DNA from: Paratractidigestivibacter sp963605405
GTDB taxonomy: Bacteria; Actinomycetota; Coriobacteriia; Coriobacteriales; Atopobiaceae
NCBI GenBank assembly: GCA_963605405.1
Contig: CAVCUP010000003.1
Coordinates: forward strand, 62,001 to 126,000
Length of the DNA: 64,000 nt
Direction: 5' to 3'
Within the stretch, counting starts at the first letter, position 1. Every line of letters starts with the position of its first letter. Under the pieces are notes generated by a model, which saw nothing but the letters and a program-made list of their open reading frames with translations, had not been told where the DNA came from and did no database searches. The position numbers and the translations under genes were made by a program. Shown here piece after piece: positions 1-8,578 of the stretch.

Positions 1-1141
1 GCTTGACGACCTTGCGCTCGGAGTCGGGGATGGGCACCTCAACGGGATCGGGATCGACGTACTCGACGTCGCAGCCCTCGGGCAGCATACCGAGGCTGCG
101 AACGATGTCGGCGCCGTGGCGCACGCCGAGGACCTCGCCCGGGACGAGCTTGGTTGCCGGACCCTCGAAGAACTCCTCCTCGACTTCCTCGTACTCGGTC
201 TCGGCCGGGGCGGAGGCGGTACCGCCGAAGGCCGCGAACGGGTCTGCTCCCTGCTCCGGCTCGATGGTGCCCAGGCGGTCGCCTAGGCCCGCATAGGAGA
301 TCTCGGGGGCGGGGCCGTCGGCCGCCGCGGCGGCGCGGGCCTCGGCCCCCTCGGCCGCGCGGCGCATGGCCTCGACGGCGTGCTCGACGCTCTCGGAGCC
401 GTGGATGCTCTCGATACCGGAGGGGCGGACGTTCTCGAGGACGCCGAGCATCGCGGCCACGCCGGACTTGTTGTCGTTGGCGCCGTCGGTGCAGTCGGAG
501 AAGTGCTCGATCACGCCGGACGCGCCGAGGACGATGAGCGGCAGGGCGCCGAGAATCCCGATGACCCACATGAAGCGGCGGAACGCGGAGGGGAGGAAAC
601 CGAAGACCTGGAACAGCGCGCAGGCCGCCACGCCGAGTACGCACCACTTGCTGACCTTCCACATGAGGGGCACGAATCGGGAGACAGGGGTCGAGTAGAG
701 CGGGTTCACGTGCGGCGAGTCGTAGTGGGCGACGATGACGATCGGGCGGTTGCCCTTGACCACCATCGGTCCCTCGGCGCCGTGAAAGGCGACCACGTTC
801 TGGCTGCGGGTAGTGGGCCCGAGCGAGGAGATGAAGTCGTAGCCCAGGTACTTGAGCACGAAGAGCGCCGCAGGAACGAACGCGAGCACGAAGCCCAGCG
901 CGGTGAGAAGCGGGACGCCGATGCCGACCAGGACGATGCCCACGAACATGAACACGAAGAAGACCGACGGCAGCGTGCCGCCGAGCTTCTTCGCGTCGAA
1001 CTCCTCTATGTTCGGCTCGACGTCATGCTGACGCATCAGGTCGGCGATCACGTCGGCGGCCTGCAGCTCTTCCTGGCTGCCGGCGGGACAGATTTCCACC
1101 TTATCGTTGAGGTAATCCATATAGTCATGTGTCATGGCCAT
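1..1141 (-). CDS. M28-family metallopeptidase, membrane-anchored (partial)
   Basis: This gene runs off the left edge of the window, so only its N-terminal ~380 residues are visible. The predicted protein has a pair of hydrophobic segments at about residues 55-100 and another at about 175-215. Around these lie two hallmarks of zinc aminopeptidases of family M28: an AHYDSP segment, giving the first metal-binding His, and GANDNKSG, giving the bridging Asp. An acidic, alanine-rich insertion follows the second motif. The ATG at 1141 is preceded by AAGGA at good spacing; a second in-frame ATG is at 1135. It is divergent from the WYL regulator pair. The family releases N-terminal amino acids from peptides; the substrate here is unknown, and the multiple membrane segments suggest action at the membrane. 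The family call is firm, the exact role is not. Confidence 0.8.
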   Translation of the reverse strand, partial: MAMTHDYMDYLNDKVEICPAGSQEELQAADVIADLMRQHDVEPNIEEFDAKKLGGTLPSVFFVFMFVGIVLVGIGVPLLTALGFVLAFVPAALFVLKYLGYDFISSLGPTTRSQNVVAFHGAEGPMVVKGNRPIVIVAHYDSPHVNPLYSTPVSRFVPLMWKVSKWCVLGVAACALFQVFGFLPSAFRRFMWVIGILGALPLIVLGASGVIEHFSDCTDGANDNKSGVAAMLGVLENVRPSGIESIHGSESVEHAVEAMRRAAEGAEARAAAAADGPAPEISYAGLGDRLGTIEPEQGADPFAAFGGTASAPAETEYEEVEEEFFEGPATKLVPGEVLGVRHGADIVRSLGMLPEGCDVEYVDPDPVEVPIPDSERKVVK

Positions 1142-1310
1142 TGCGGGAGTCCTTCATAAAGAGTCCTACGATCAGACTGCGGCGTGTTGCATACAATCAA
1201 AAGAGTATACGTCTACGATGGCAAACGGTCGTGCTGCGGGCGCTGCTCGGCACAATGACCTTATTTCACGCCACAAATCGCCGCCTCTCGCGGCAGGGAG
1301 GTCGCGCGCG

Positions 1311-2264
1311 GTGTCATTCGAGGAGAAGGACTTCAATAAAGACGACCTCAAAGCGGGCCAGGTGGCCCATCTGGCCGCCTTCTTCATGGGGCTCGTCTCT
1401 CCCGTGAGCACCGCAAGGGTCAATGAGGTCTTCTACGCGGACCTTAAGCCCGAGGCCCAGAAAAAGCAGTTCTACCGCGACCGCGAGAGCCTCGAGGAGG
1501 CGGGCCTCTATATAAAGAAGACAAGCGACAACCTCTGGCAGGTCGACGAGGGGCGCTCCTATGCGAGCGGCGCCGAGCTCACGCCCTCCGAGGCGATCGC
1601 GCTCGACCTCGCTTGCCAGCCGTTGCTCGAGGACGAGGGCTTTGCGCCGGCAAGCGAGCTCCGGTTCGCGCTCGCAAAGATCGACCGTACCTTCGGCGAC
1701 GCGGAGCGGGCGGTGGAGACGCGGACGGAGACGAAGTCTCGCGTGGTCAAGACCCTAGAGGCTTGCCTCGCGAACTCCCATGTGGCAAGGATCTCTTACC
1801 GCGACGCGGCGGGCGCGACCACCGAGAGGGACTTCGCGCCGATGGGCATCTTCTCGCTGCGCGGGCACGGCTACATGGTCGGCGAGGACCCGGCCAAGCC
1901 CGAGGGCGACCGAATGCGCACGCTGAGGCTCGACCGCGTGCTCCGCGCCCGGGAGACCAAGCAGGGCTTCGCGGTGCCCGACGGCTTCGACGTCGACGAG
2001 TACCGGTGCCTCCCGTTCCAGATCGGCTCATGCTCAGCCGAGGTGTCGTTTTTTGTTCCAACAGACGGCTTACCTGCGGAAACATTAGGTAAGGGCATAG
2101 TGAGGGAAGACGACGGCACGGGCAGGCTCGTCTGGTCGGTCCCGGCAAGCAGCATAGAAGACGCCGCATGCTGGGCCGTCGCGCAGGGGCTCGCGCCCGC
2201 AGCTCCGGCCGAGCTCGTGGACGCATGGAGAGGCTGCCTTGAGGGGGCGATGCGCAGTGCCTAG
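1311..2264 (+). CDS. WYL-domain transcriptional regulator (first of pair)
   Basis: This is a 317-residue protein with an N-terminal winged-helix-like segment (AHLAAFFMGLVSP onward) that leads to the YRDRESLEE type recognition region of PafB/PafC-like proteins. A central WYL domain follows (ISYRDAAG, then GYMVGED and RTLRLDRV) and a C-terminal WCX-like extension. The core WYL residues read GYM rather than WYL, so the ligand pocket is diverged. I prefer the GTG at 1311, which has GGGAGG nine bases upstream; the ATG at 1218 would add 31 residues of poor coding composition. The stop overlaps the next gene by 8 bases, which suggests translational coupling and a heterodimer, as in mycobacterial PafBC. 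Family members sense nucleic acids or DNA damage; the target genes are not visible. Confidence 0.75.
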   Translation: MSFEEKDFNKDDLKAGQVAHLAAFFMGLVSPVSTARVNEVFYADLKPEAQKKQFYRDRESLEEAGLYIKKTSDNLWQVDEGRSYASGAELTPSEAIALDLACQPLLEDEGFAPASELRFALAKIDRTFGDAERAVETRTETKSRVVKTLEACLANSHVARISYRDAAGATTERDFAPMGIFSLRGHGYMVGEDPAKPEGDRMRTLRLDRVLRARETKQGFAVPDGFDVDEYRCLPFQIGSCSAEVSFFVPTDGLPAETLGKGIVREDDGTGRLVWSVPASSIEDAACWAVAQGLAPAAPAELVDAWRGCLEGAMRSA

Positions 2265-3183
2265 GGGAACGAACGCGGGGCGGCGCGGGGCGCAGGAGCG
2301 CTCGCGCAGCCTCATCGACCTGCTCGCCTCCCTCTCCGATTCAGGCGACTACGTGAGCGAGGAGGCGATCGCGCGCAGGTTCGGCTGCGGGCCGGACCAG
2401 GCGCGCCGCCTCTATCTGCTGCTTCGCGGCGCCGGCGGGGCCGAGGGGATCACCCTTATCGAGGACGAGGAGGGCCTCGCCGTGGACACGGGGTCGCGCG
2501 GGCGGCGCCTGCGCCTCACGGCAAAGGAGACGTTTGCCCTGCTCTGTGCCCTCGACCAGCTCGGAATCGACGAGGAGGACGAGGTCCGCAGCAAGCTCAG
2601 CGACGCGCTCTGCGCCGACGGCGTCGTCGACGAGGGCCTGCTCGCTCGCATACACGCGGACCAGCCCGGCAGCGCCGTGGCCCAGAACCGCCACATCTGC
2701 TCGATGGCCATCGCGCGGCGACGGGACGTCGCTTTCGACTACCAGGGCGCGCGCGACGCCGACCCCCGCAGGCGCACGGCGACGCCCCTTGGGTTCCGCC
2801 GCAGCGAAGGAGCCTGGTACCTCGACGCCGTCGACGCCGAGGGCGGCGCCCGAAAAACGTTTCGCCTCGACCGCATGACGGGCGTCGAGGAGGCCGGGCG
2901 AGCCGCAGACGGTGCGGCGAGGAGCAGCAAGAGCGAGCCCGCGGCCGACACCACGCGCAGAGTCGCGATCCGCTTCGATGACCTGCGGTTCTATGACCTC
3001 TTCTTCTGGCCGCGGCTCGAGGTGACGTCCCAAGACGACGAGGCGGGCACCCTCGAGGGGACGATTCCCTATTACGGCGGCGACTGGCTCGCGCGCCAGC
3101 TCGCCGGCTGTGGCGGTCACGTCCACGTCGACGACCCGGACGTGACCGCCGCCGTCCGCTCATACGCAGCGGGACAGCTTTAG
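2257..3183 (+). CDS. WYL-domain transcriptional regulator (second of pair)
   Basis: This 308-residue protein begins at a GTG inside the end of the preceding WYL gene, with GAGGGGG upstream. The N-terminal helix-turn-helix (YVSEEAIARRFGCGPDQARRL) is clear. The WYL domain is canonical: DVAFDYQG, then AWYLDAVD, then KTFRLDRM. A C-terminal WCX-type region ends the protein. The organisation and length match PafC-type partners. The partner encoded just upstream has a degenerate WYL core, so this subunit may carry the ligand-sensing role; that is inference. The gene ends before a long perfect hairpin shared with the convergent zinc-ribbon gene. Confidence 0.75.
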   Translation: MPRGTNAGRRGAQERSRSLIDLLASLSDSGDYVSEEAIARRFGCGPDQARRLYLLLRGAGGAEGITLIEDEEGLAVDTGSRGRRLRLTAKETFALLCALDQLGIDEEDEVRSKLSDALCADGVVDEGLLARIHADQPGSAVAQNRHICSMAIARRRDVAFDYQGARDADPRRRTATPLGFRRSEGAWYLDAVDAEGGARKTFRLDRMTGVEEAGRAADGAARSSKSEPAADTTRRVAIRFDDLRFYDLFFWPRLEVTSQDDEAGTLEGTIPYYGGDWLARQLAGCGGHVHVDDPDVTAAVRSYAAGQL

Positions 3184-3204
3184 GCGGGCGCGCCGCGGCC
3201 AACT

Positions 3205-3260
3205 AGATGAGCGCCTCTTGCCGCCTTGGGTTTCCCAAGGTTGGCAAGAGGCGCTCATCT
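3205..3260. terminator. Bidirectional two-part perfect hairpin
   Basis: An 18-bp perfect stem (3205-3222 with 3243-3260) encloses a second 7-bp perfect stem (CCTTGGG at 3224-3230 with CCCAAGG at 3234-3240). It lies between convergent genes ending at 3183 and 3294. There is no strong T-run on either side, so it is either an unusual terminator or a 3'-end stabiliser for both transcripts. Confidence 0.65.
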
Positions 3261-3293
3261 ACTGCGTTTAGACGCGATTATGTTGCCGAGAGG

Positions 3294-5630
3294 CTAGATG
3301 CAGAACGCGGGAACGACGCCGACCTCCCCGGATATGGAGTGGTTGCGCGCGTAGCCCGGGGCCCCGGTCTCGTTATCCGGCGCGATCACGTTGTTGTTCG
3401 AGAGCGGATCGGGCGAGCGCGTCCACCAGCGGGACAGCCCGCCGCCGACCGCATAGTGCTCGGAGTTCTCGCTCCACACGCAGCCGAAGTCCGTGAACAT
3501 CTTGTACTGCGCGCCCTCGGGAAGGTAGATGCCGTAACGCGAGCTGTTGGAGTCGATATCGCCCACTACCTCGGAATACGAGAGCAGCCAGATCCTTTCG
3601 GAGGTCGTCTCCTGCGCGGACATGTCGGATGCGAGGGTGGTCGTCTTGGCCACCTCGACGATCCTTGACGAGACCTCCTCGGGAACAAGCGCCGCGAACT
3701 CGCCGTTGAGCCAGGCGCGAAGCGAGGTGGCGGACCAATCCGCGATGTCGCCGTCGTTCATGGCCTGCGCCCCCACCGAGGTGTCGGCCATCAGCGTGAT
3801 GCCGGCCGCGCCCGTGCCGTCGGCGCGGGCGTCCTGGCGCAGGCCCACGATGCGCATGCCGACCAAGCTGCCGTCGCTGAGCTGCATCGTCTTGACCTGC
3901 GTGCCGTCCAGGGTGCCGCTCGCGGTACAGAGGTTGTATCTCATCGCGACGGCGAGGCCCTCCGCGTCGCTCGGCGCGGCGGCGATAAGAGCGGATATCC
4001 GAGAGAGCTCGTCCCAGGAATATTCCTCGACCGTCGCGCGGACGTCGGGCTCGGCCGCGGCTTCCTCGGAGGGGGACTCCTGCTGCTGTTCGGCGTCGAC
4101 AGACTCCACCTGCTGCTCGCTGCTCGACTGCTGCTCCTCTTGCTGCTGGGCCGTGTCCTTTGCGGAGCCGCCCATCTGGGTCACGGCGCCGAAGGCCACG
4201 ACCGCCACGACGAGAAGAGCCACTCCGCCGATGACGGCGCGCGGAACAATGGAGCCCGAAGAGGCTCGGCGCGGGTCGCCGCCGGAAGGCATCGCGGCGC
4301 GGACGTCTCGCGCGACGCCCCCCTGCGGCTCGCCGCCGAGAACGCCCGTAGCCTCCGCTGCGGAGGAACTCTCCTGGGCAGCCTCGACAGCAACGGGGTC
4401 GGAGACCTCGGCGGGGGAGTCGGAAACGGGGACAGGGAAGGCGGGCGCTTCACCCTCGGCCGCGCGGCCGGGCACGTCGGCCCAAAGGCCGGAGATGTCG
4501 TCCGGATCCACGAGCGGCTCGACCCCGGGGTCCTCGCCCTCGGCCTCAAGGACCTCTTCGTTGACCTCGACGGCGACCGGGATCCCCATCGAAAGCTCGA
4601 CATCCTCGGCGGGAGCGGCCTCGGCAGCGCCCTCCTCGGAGGCAGCGCCCTCGTCCGCCTCCCCGACAAGAGGCTCAACGTCACCGTCCGCCTGCGCGTT
4701 CTCGATAAGCCGCGTTGCCTCGGGCTCCATAGACGCGCCCTGCCCCTCAGCCGCGGCAGCGGGCGACGAGGCCTCGTCCGCGAGCACGGCATCGGCGACG
4801 ACCTCCGCCGTCGCGGCCTGGGGCTCCGCCTTGCCGGCCTCGTTCTCCGCGAGGGCGGCGCGGGCCTCGTGCTGCTCGGCGTGAATCACCGCGCGGCGGG
4901 CGGCGAGGTCGGCACGGGCGCGGGCGCGGGACTCCTCGGCCGCCTGCTCGGCGCGCTTCTTCTCGTCTCGTGCCGACGAGGAGCCGCCGATGGACGAGAA
5001 GGCCTTGTTCATCTTGCTGCGCAGGCTGCCGATGGGATTGTCGGACTCGTTGCGGCGGTCGATCATGCTCTTGGGGTCGCTCGGCCTCGCGCCTTCGAGC
5101 GACCAGCCCTGCTCATGCTGACGCGCATGAATCGGGGTGCCGTTGGGGATCCCGGCCGTGGAGCTCATGCCGGGACGCCCGCTCCTCACCGGGCGCGCGT
5201 TATGGCGCGGCACGTAGGTCGCGCGCGGGGCGGGCGCCATAGGCACGAAGGGAACCGCGCCCACGGTCAGCGCGCCCTCCAGCTTGACGGGCGCGGGCAT
5301 ATTGGTGAGGTACTCGGCGGCCGGCGGCTCGCTCGGCTCCTCGCCGTCGCTGCCGCCCTCGTCTTCATCGCGCTCCGATTCCCCGTCGTCCTCGGCGATA
5401 GGGGCGTCCGCGTTCTCGGCGGCGGCGTCGGTATCGGGGTCCTCCCCCTGCTCGCCCGTCTCGGTCTCGGGCCCCTCGTCGGCCTCGGTCGCGCCCGCGA
5501 CATCGTCCGCGAACGGCTCCGCGGCCTCCGGCTCGCCCTTCTCGCTGTCGTTGCCCTCCACGGGAGCGGCGCACATATAACAAAAACGAGCGCCGTCAGG
5601 CAGCTCCGCTCCGCAGTTGTCGCAACGCAT
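3294..5630 (-). CDS. Zinc-ribbon, membrane-anchored protein with C-terminal DUF6273-like domain
   Basis: This is a 778-residue protein of unknown role. The first 25 residues carry a zinc ribbon with two CxxC knuckles (CDNC and CYMC). About 450 residues of acidic, Ala/Glu-rich low-complexity sequence follow. A single transmembrane helix (GGVALLVVAVVAFGAV) is followed by a Gln/Ser/Glu-rich stalk. The last ~200 residues match the pattern of DUF6273 domains: short segments such as SLRAWLNGEF, RIWLLSYSEV, WWTRSP and the final VPAFCI. The order implies a cytoplasmic zinc ribbon and an extracytoplasmic DUF6273 domain. It stands alone, with hairpins on both sides. The architecture recurs in gut Actinobacteria and Firmicutes. 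No enzymatic residues were recognised. Confidence 0.75.
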   Translation of the reverse strand: MRCDNCGAELPDGARFCYMCAAPVEGNDSEKGEPEAAEPFADDVAGATEADEGPETETGEQGEDPDTDAAAENADAPIAEDDGESERDEDEGGSDGEEPSEPPAAEYLTNMPAPVKLEGALTVGAVPFVPMAPAPRATYVPRHNARPVRSGRPGMSSTAGIPNGTPIHARQHEQGWSLEGARPSDPKSMIDRRNESDNPIGSLRSKMNKAFSSIGGSSSARDEKKRAEQAAEESRARARADLAARRAVIHAEQHEARAALAENEAGKAEPQAATAEVVADAVLADEASSPAAAAEGQGASMEPEATRLIENAQADGDVEPLVGEADEGAASEEGAAEAAPAEDVELSMGIPVAVEVNEEVLEAEGEDPGVEPLVDPDDISGLWADVPGRAAEGEAPAFPVPVSDSPAEVSDPVAVEAAQESSSAAEATGVLGGEPQGGVARDVRAAMPSGGDPRRASSGSIVPRAVIGGVALLVVAVVAFGAVTQMGGSAKDTAQQQEEQQSSSEQQVESVDAEQQQESPSEEAAAEPDVRATVEEYSWDELSRISALIAAAPSDAEGLAVAMRYNLCTASGTLDGTQVKTMQLSDGSLVGMRIVGLRQDARADGTGAAGITLMADTSVGAQAMNDGDIADWSATSLRAWLNGEFAALVPEEVSSRIVEVAKTTTLASDMSAQETTSERIWLLSYSEVVGDIDSNSSRYGIYLPEGAQYKMFTDFGCVWSENSEHYAVGGGLSRWWTRSPDPLSNNNVIAPDNETGAPGYARNHSISGEVGVVPAFCI

Positions 5631-5686
5631 CAGCGTCCTTTCTCTTAAAGGGGATTACAGCCCCTCAAATGTACCCGATTTAGCAA

Positions 5687-5712
5687 CGCGGCCCGCTCTG
5701 AGGCGGACCGCG
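5687..5712 (-). terminator. Hairpin downstream of the 5719-6522 gene
   Basis: CGCGGCCCGC pairs with GCGGACCGCG across a 6-base loop, with one central mismatch. On the minus strand it is followed by TTGCTAA. It lies directly after the stop of the minus-strand gene at 5719. The weak T-tract makes it a moderate terminator call. Confidence 0.45.
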
Positions 5713-5718
5713 TATCTG

Positions 5719-6522
5719 TTAATTATTTGTGCCCGTGAGGATCTGTACCGGAGTGAACGAAGTGGTTATCTGGTCGCGCAGCTCCTCCTGGAGCGCGTCG
5801 TCGAGGCCCGTGATCGTGCAACTGAAGTTCACGCCCGCGTTGGACTGCGTTTTTGTCCATATGAAGGTCATGAACGAGGTGATGTCGCCCGTGGGCTTGA
5901 GGAAGCCGAAGAGCTGCGAGCGCTCGATGCTGCCGGTGGAGTCGAGATGGACGTTCACGTGGTAGACGACGGTGTTGATGTTGGGGTTGAGCAGGGCGTT
6001 CACCGAGAAGGCCGTGGCCTGGACCTGCGAGCCGGCAAAGCACTGCAGCGCGTTCTCGGAGCTCGTGTCCGTAACGGAGACCTCGATGCGGCCCGTGTTC
6101 TCGTCGGCCTCGACCACGGCATAGTCCTCGGGGAACTGCGTGAAGCCGTTGCCCCACTCGACGCCGCCGGAGAGCGCCGACGCCACGGTGCGGACGTTCA
6201 CGTTCTCGGAGAGGTTGGACGTGTTCGCCCTGCGGACAAGCCCGAAGAAGACCTGGCTGGCCACCACGAGCAGCAGGAACACGAGCACAAAGACCACGGC
6301 CGTCTTCGCGATGACCTTCTCGACGTTGGAGCCGGAGGGGTCGTCGCCGGCGAGCGGGTCCACGTCGACGCCCACGCCCTTCTCCTTGCGGCGACGGCGC
6401 TCGCGGGCAGCGCGCTCCTCGTCGGTGTGACCGGTCTCGTCGACCGTCGCAAAGAGTGCCTCGGCCTCGTCGGCGTTGAGGGCGCCCTTCTGGATGCGTG
6501 CGATGTCGTACTTCTTCGCCAT
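5719..6522 (-). CDS. Single-pass membrane protein of unknown function
   Basis: This 267-residue protein starts MAKKYDIARI. It has a basic cytoplasmic segment (RERRRRKEK, about residues 40-46), one transmembrane helix at about 71-93 (AVVFVLVFLLLVVASQVFFG) and an extracytoplasmic domain of about 170 residues rich in beta-prone sequence. No catalytic motif or known domain was recognised. It sits between the ABC exporter half (68 bases upstream) and the zinc-ribbon protein, all on the same strand but separated by a hairpin. The repeated mention of hydrophobic/Thr patches in the C-terminal domain suggests a folded beta sandwich, which is only a guess. Confidence 0.6.
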   Translation of the reverse strand: MAKKYDIARIQKGALNADEAEALFATVDETGHTDEERAARERRRRKEKGVGVDVDPLAGDDPSGSNVEKVIAKTAVVFVLVFLLLVVASQVFFGLVRRANTSNLSENVNVRTVASALSGGVEWGNGFTQFPEDYAVVEADENTGRIEVSVTDTSSENALQCFAGSQVQATAFSVNALLNPNINTVVYHVNVHLDSTGSIERSQLFGFLKPTGDITSFMTFIWTKTQSNAGVNFSCTITGLDDALQEELRDQITTSFTPVQILTGTNN

Positions 6523-6590
6523 GGCTTCTTCCCGTGGTTCGTGACAGCGGTAATGTGCAGCGATAAAAGAGAGTATAACCGCGCTCGCAG

Positions 6591-8345
6591 CTACTGGGCG
6601 AACTGCATACGGTAATACCGCGCGTAGGTCCCCCCGGCGGCGAGAAGCTCCTCGTGCGTGCCGCGCTCGACCACGCGACCCGCCTCCACGGTCGCTATCT
6701 CGTCCGCGCCCTTGATGGTGGAGAGCCGGTGCGCGATCACGATGGTCGTGCGGCCGCGGGCGAGCTCGGAGAGGGACTCCTGCACCACGCGCTCGGACTC
6801 GTTGTCCAGCGCGCTCGTGGCCTCGTCGAAGATAAGGATCGGCGGGTTCTTGAGGAACACGCGGGCGATGGCGATGCGCTGCTTCTGCCCGCCGGAAAGA
6901 CGCGCGCCGCGCTCACCGACCCGGGTGTCGTAACCCTCAGGCAGGCTCTCCACGAACTCGGCGATGTTCGCGCGGCGGGCCGCCTCCTCGATCTCCTCCG
7001 CGGACGCCCCGGGCTTGCCGTAGGCGATGTTCTCGCCGATGGTGCCGTCGAAGAGATACACGTCTTGTTGGACGAGGCCGATGGCGCGGCGCAGGCTCTT
7101 TTGGGTGACGTCTCGCACATCCTGGCCGTCGATACGGATAGCGCCGCTCGCCACGTCATAGAAACGGGGCAGCAGGCTGCAGGTGGTCGACTTGCCGCCG
7201 CCCGAGGGACCCACGAGCGCGAGCGTCTCGCCGGGGCGGACGGTAAGGCACATGTGGCGGACCACGTGGGCGTCCCTCTGCCTGCCGCGCTCATCGAACT
7301 CCACGCCCTCGTAGGCGAAGCTCACGTCGTCGTACTCGACGGCGCCCTCGACGACCTCGAGGTCGGGGGCGCGCTCGTCGTCCGCCACGTCGGGGGCCGT
7401 GTTCAGCACCTCGTCCATGCGCTTGAATCCGGCGATGGCCTTCTGGTACATCTCGGTCGAGTTGACCAGGGTCTCGACGGGCGTGGAAAAGAGCGTGATG
7501 TAGAGCGCGAACGTGGCCATGTCCACGGCCGAGAGCTCTCCTTGGGCCACGAGCCAGCCGCCGAGGACCGCCACGACCGTGTAGAGCACGCCGGTCATGA
7601 GGCCGTAGACGCCGTAATAGCGGCCCATCGTGTGGTACATGGACTCCTTGGATTCGAGGTAACGCTCGTTGGAAGCACGGAACTTCTCGGCCTCAAAATC
7701 CTCATTGGCAAAGGACTTGACCACATGGATGCCCTCGAGCGAGTCCCTGAGCTGCGAGTTCACGCCAGAGATCTTTTTGCGGTTATCGGTGAAGTTCGCG
7801 CGCATGGTCAGGTTCATGCGCGCCATCACGGCTGCGAAGACCGCGGTCACCGCCAGGATCGTGGTCGCGAGCACCGGCGAGATGCCGAAGAGGATCGCGA
7901 AGGAACCCACGATCTCGATGCCGCATATCACGATCCATTCGGGAACGTGGTGAGCGGCCTCGCAGATGTCGAAGAGGTCGTTGACCACGCGGCTCACCAT
8001 ATCGCCGGAGGAATGCTTGTCGAAGTACGAGAAGCCCATGCGCTCGTACTGGTCGAAGAGGTCCTGGCGCATCTGCGACTCCATGCGGGCGCCCATGATG
8101 TGGCCCTGGGCACTCACGAAGTAGCGGCAGCCGCAGCGCACGAGGTACATGGCAACAAGGGCCGCGGCGATGGCGGGCAGCGCGGCGAGAATCGCCTCGG
8201 CCCCCTCGCGGAAGAGCCCTCCCGTGAGCGAGCGCAGGATGACGGGGAAGGCCAAATCAACGGCGGCCACCAGGATGGCGCAGACCGTGTCTGCCACGAA
8301 GAGCCCCATCACGGGCTTGTAGTAGGCAAGGAATCGCTTAAGCAT
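6591..8345 (-). CDS. ABC exporter half-transporter (fused permease and ATPase)
   Basis: This 584-residue protein has six predicted membrane helices in the first ~310 residues (ABC transporter type-1 fold) and then a nucleotide-binding domain. Visible motifs are Walker A GPSGGGKSTT, signature LSGGQKQRIAIAR, Walker B ILIFDEATSALD and the H-loop IVIAHRLST. All catalytic residues are intact. I start at the ATG at 8345, which has GGAG six bases upstream; an ATG at 8357 is possible. The family exports lipids, peptides or drugs as homo- or heterodimers. No partner half-transporter is adjacent, so it probably works as a homodimer. The substrate cannot be read from the sequence. Confidence 0.9.
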   Translation of the reverse strand: MLKRFLAYYKPVMGLFVADTVCAILVAAVDLAFPVILRSLTGGLFREGAEAILAALPAIAAALVAMYLVRCGCRYFVSAQGHIMGARMESQMRQDLFDQYERMGFSYFDKHSSGDMVSRVVNDLFDICEAAHHVPEWIVICGIEIVGSFAILFGISPVLATTILAVTAVFAAVMARMNLTMRANFTDNRKKISGVNSQLRDSLEGIHVVKSFANEDFEAEKFRASNERYLESKESMYHTMGRYYGVYGLMTGVLYTVVAVLGGWLVAQGELSAVDMATFALYITLFSTPVETLVNSTEMYQKAIAGFKRMDEVLNTAPDVADDERAPDLEVVEGAVEYDDVSFAYEGVEFDERGRQRDAHVVRHMCLTVRPGETLALVGPSGGGKSTTCSLLPRFYDVASGAIRIDGQDVRDVTQKSLRRAIGLVQQDVYLFDGTIGENIAYGKPGASAEEIEEAARRANIAEFVESLPEGYDTRVGERGARLSGGQKQRIAIARVFLKNPPILIFDEATSALDNESERVVQESLSELARGRTTIVIAHRLSTIKGADEIATVEAGRVVERGTHEELLAAGGTYARYYRMQFAQ

Positions 8346-8503
8346 TCTTCGCTCCATTTACGTGCTTTTACATGCGTCTTTACGAGTTGGCGAGAGGAAC
8401 CCCGGAACTCGAGGACAAGCCCGTCGCCGGGCCGCGGCCTGAAGTGCGGCGGACGAGTCGAGATAGCCGAGGGTCGCTCCGCGCCCTCTTTTTCGCAAAG
8501 AGA

Positions 8504-8547
8504 CACCTGTCAGTCCGCGGAAACCTCTTCCCGCGGACTGACAGGTG
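8504..8547. terminator. 17-bp perfect hairpin in the ABC/NUDIX intergenic region
   Basis: CACCTGTCAGTCCGCGG at 8504-8520 pairs perfectly with 8531-8547 across a 10-base loop. It follows the stop of the minus-strand NUDIX gene by about 30 bases. No clear T-run follows, although CTCTTTTTC appears a little further downstream on the minus strand. The rest of the 8346-8578 spacer shows no gene. Confidence 0.55.
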
Positions 8548-8578
8548 CCTGCGTCCCCCCCTGCGGCGGCGCTTCGGC

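Noticed and set aside
4140..5648. Long plus-strand frames opposite the zinc-ribbon gene, and similar frames opposite purD, gyrA, gyrB, ulaA and purE-purN
   Set aside because: They are by-products of high GC with no motifs, starts or ribosome binding sites, and lie over well-supported genes.
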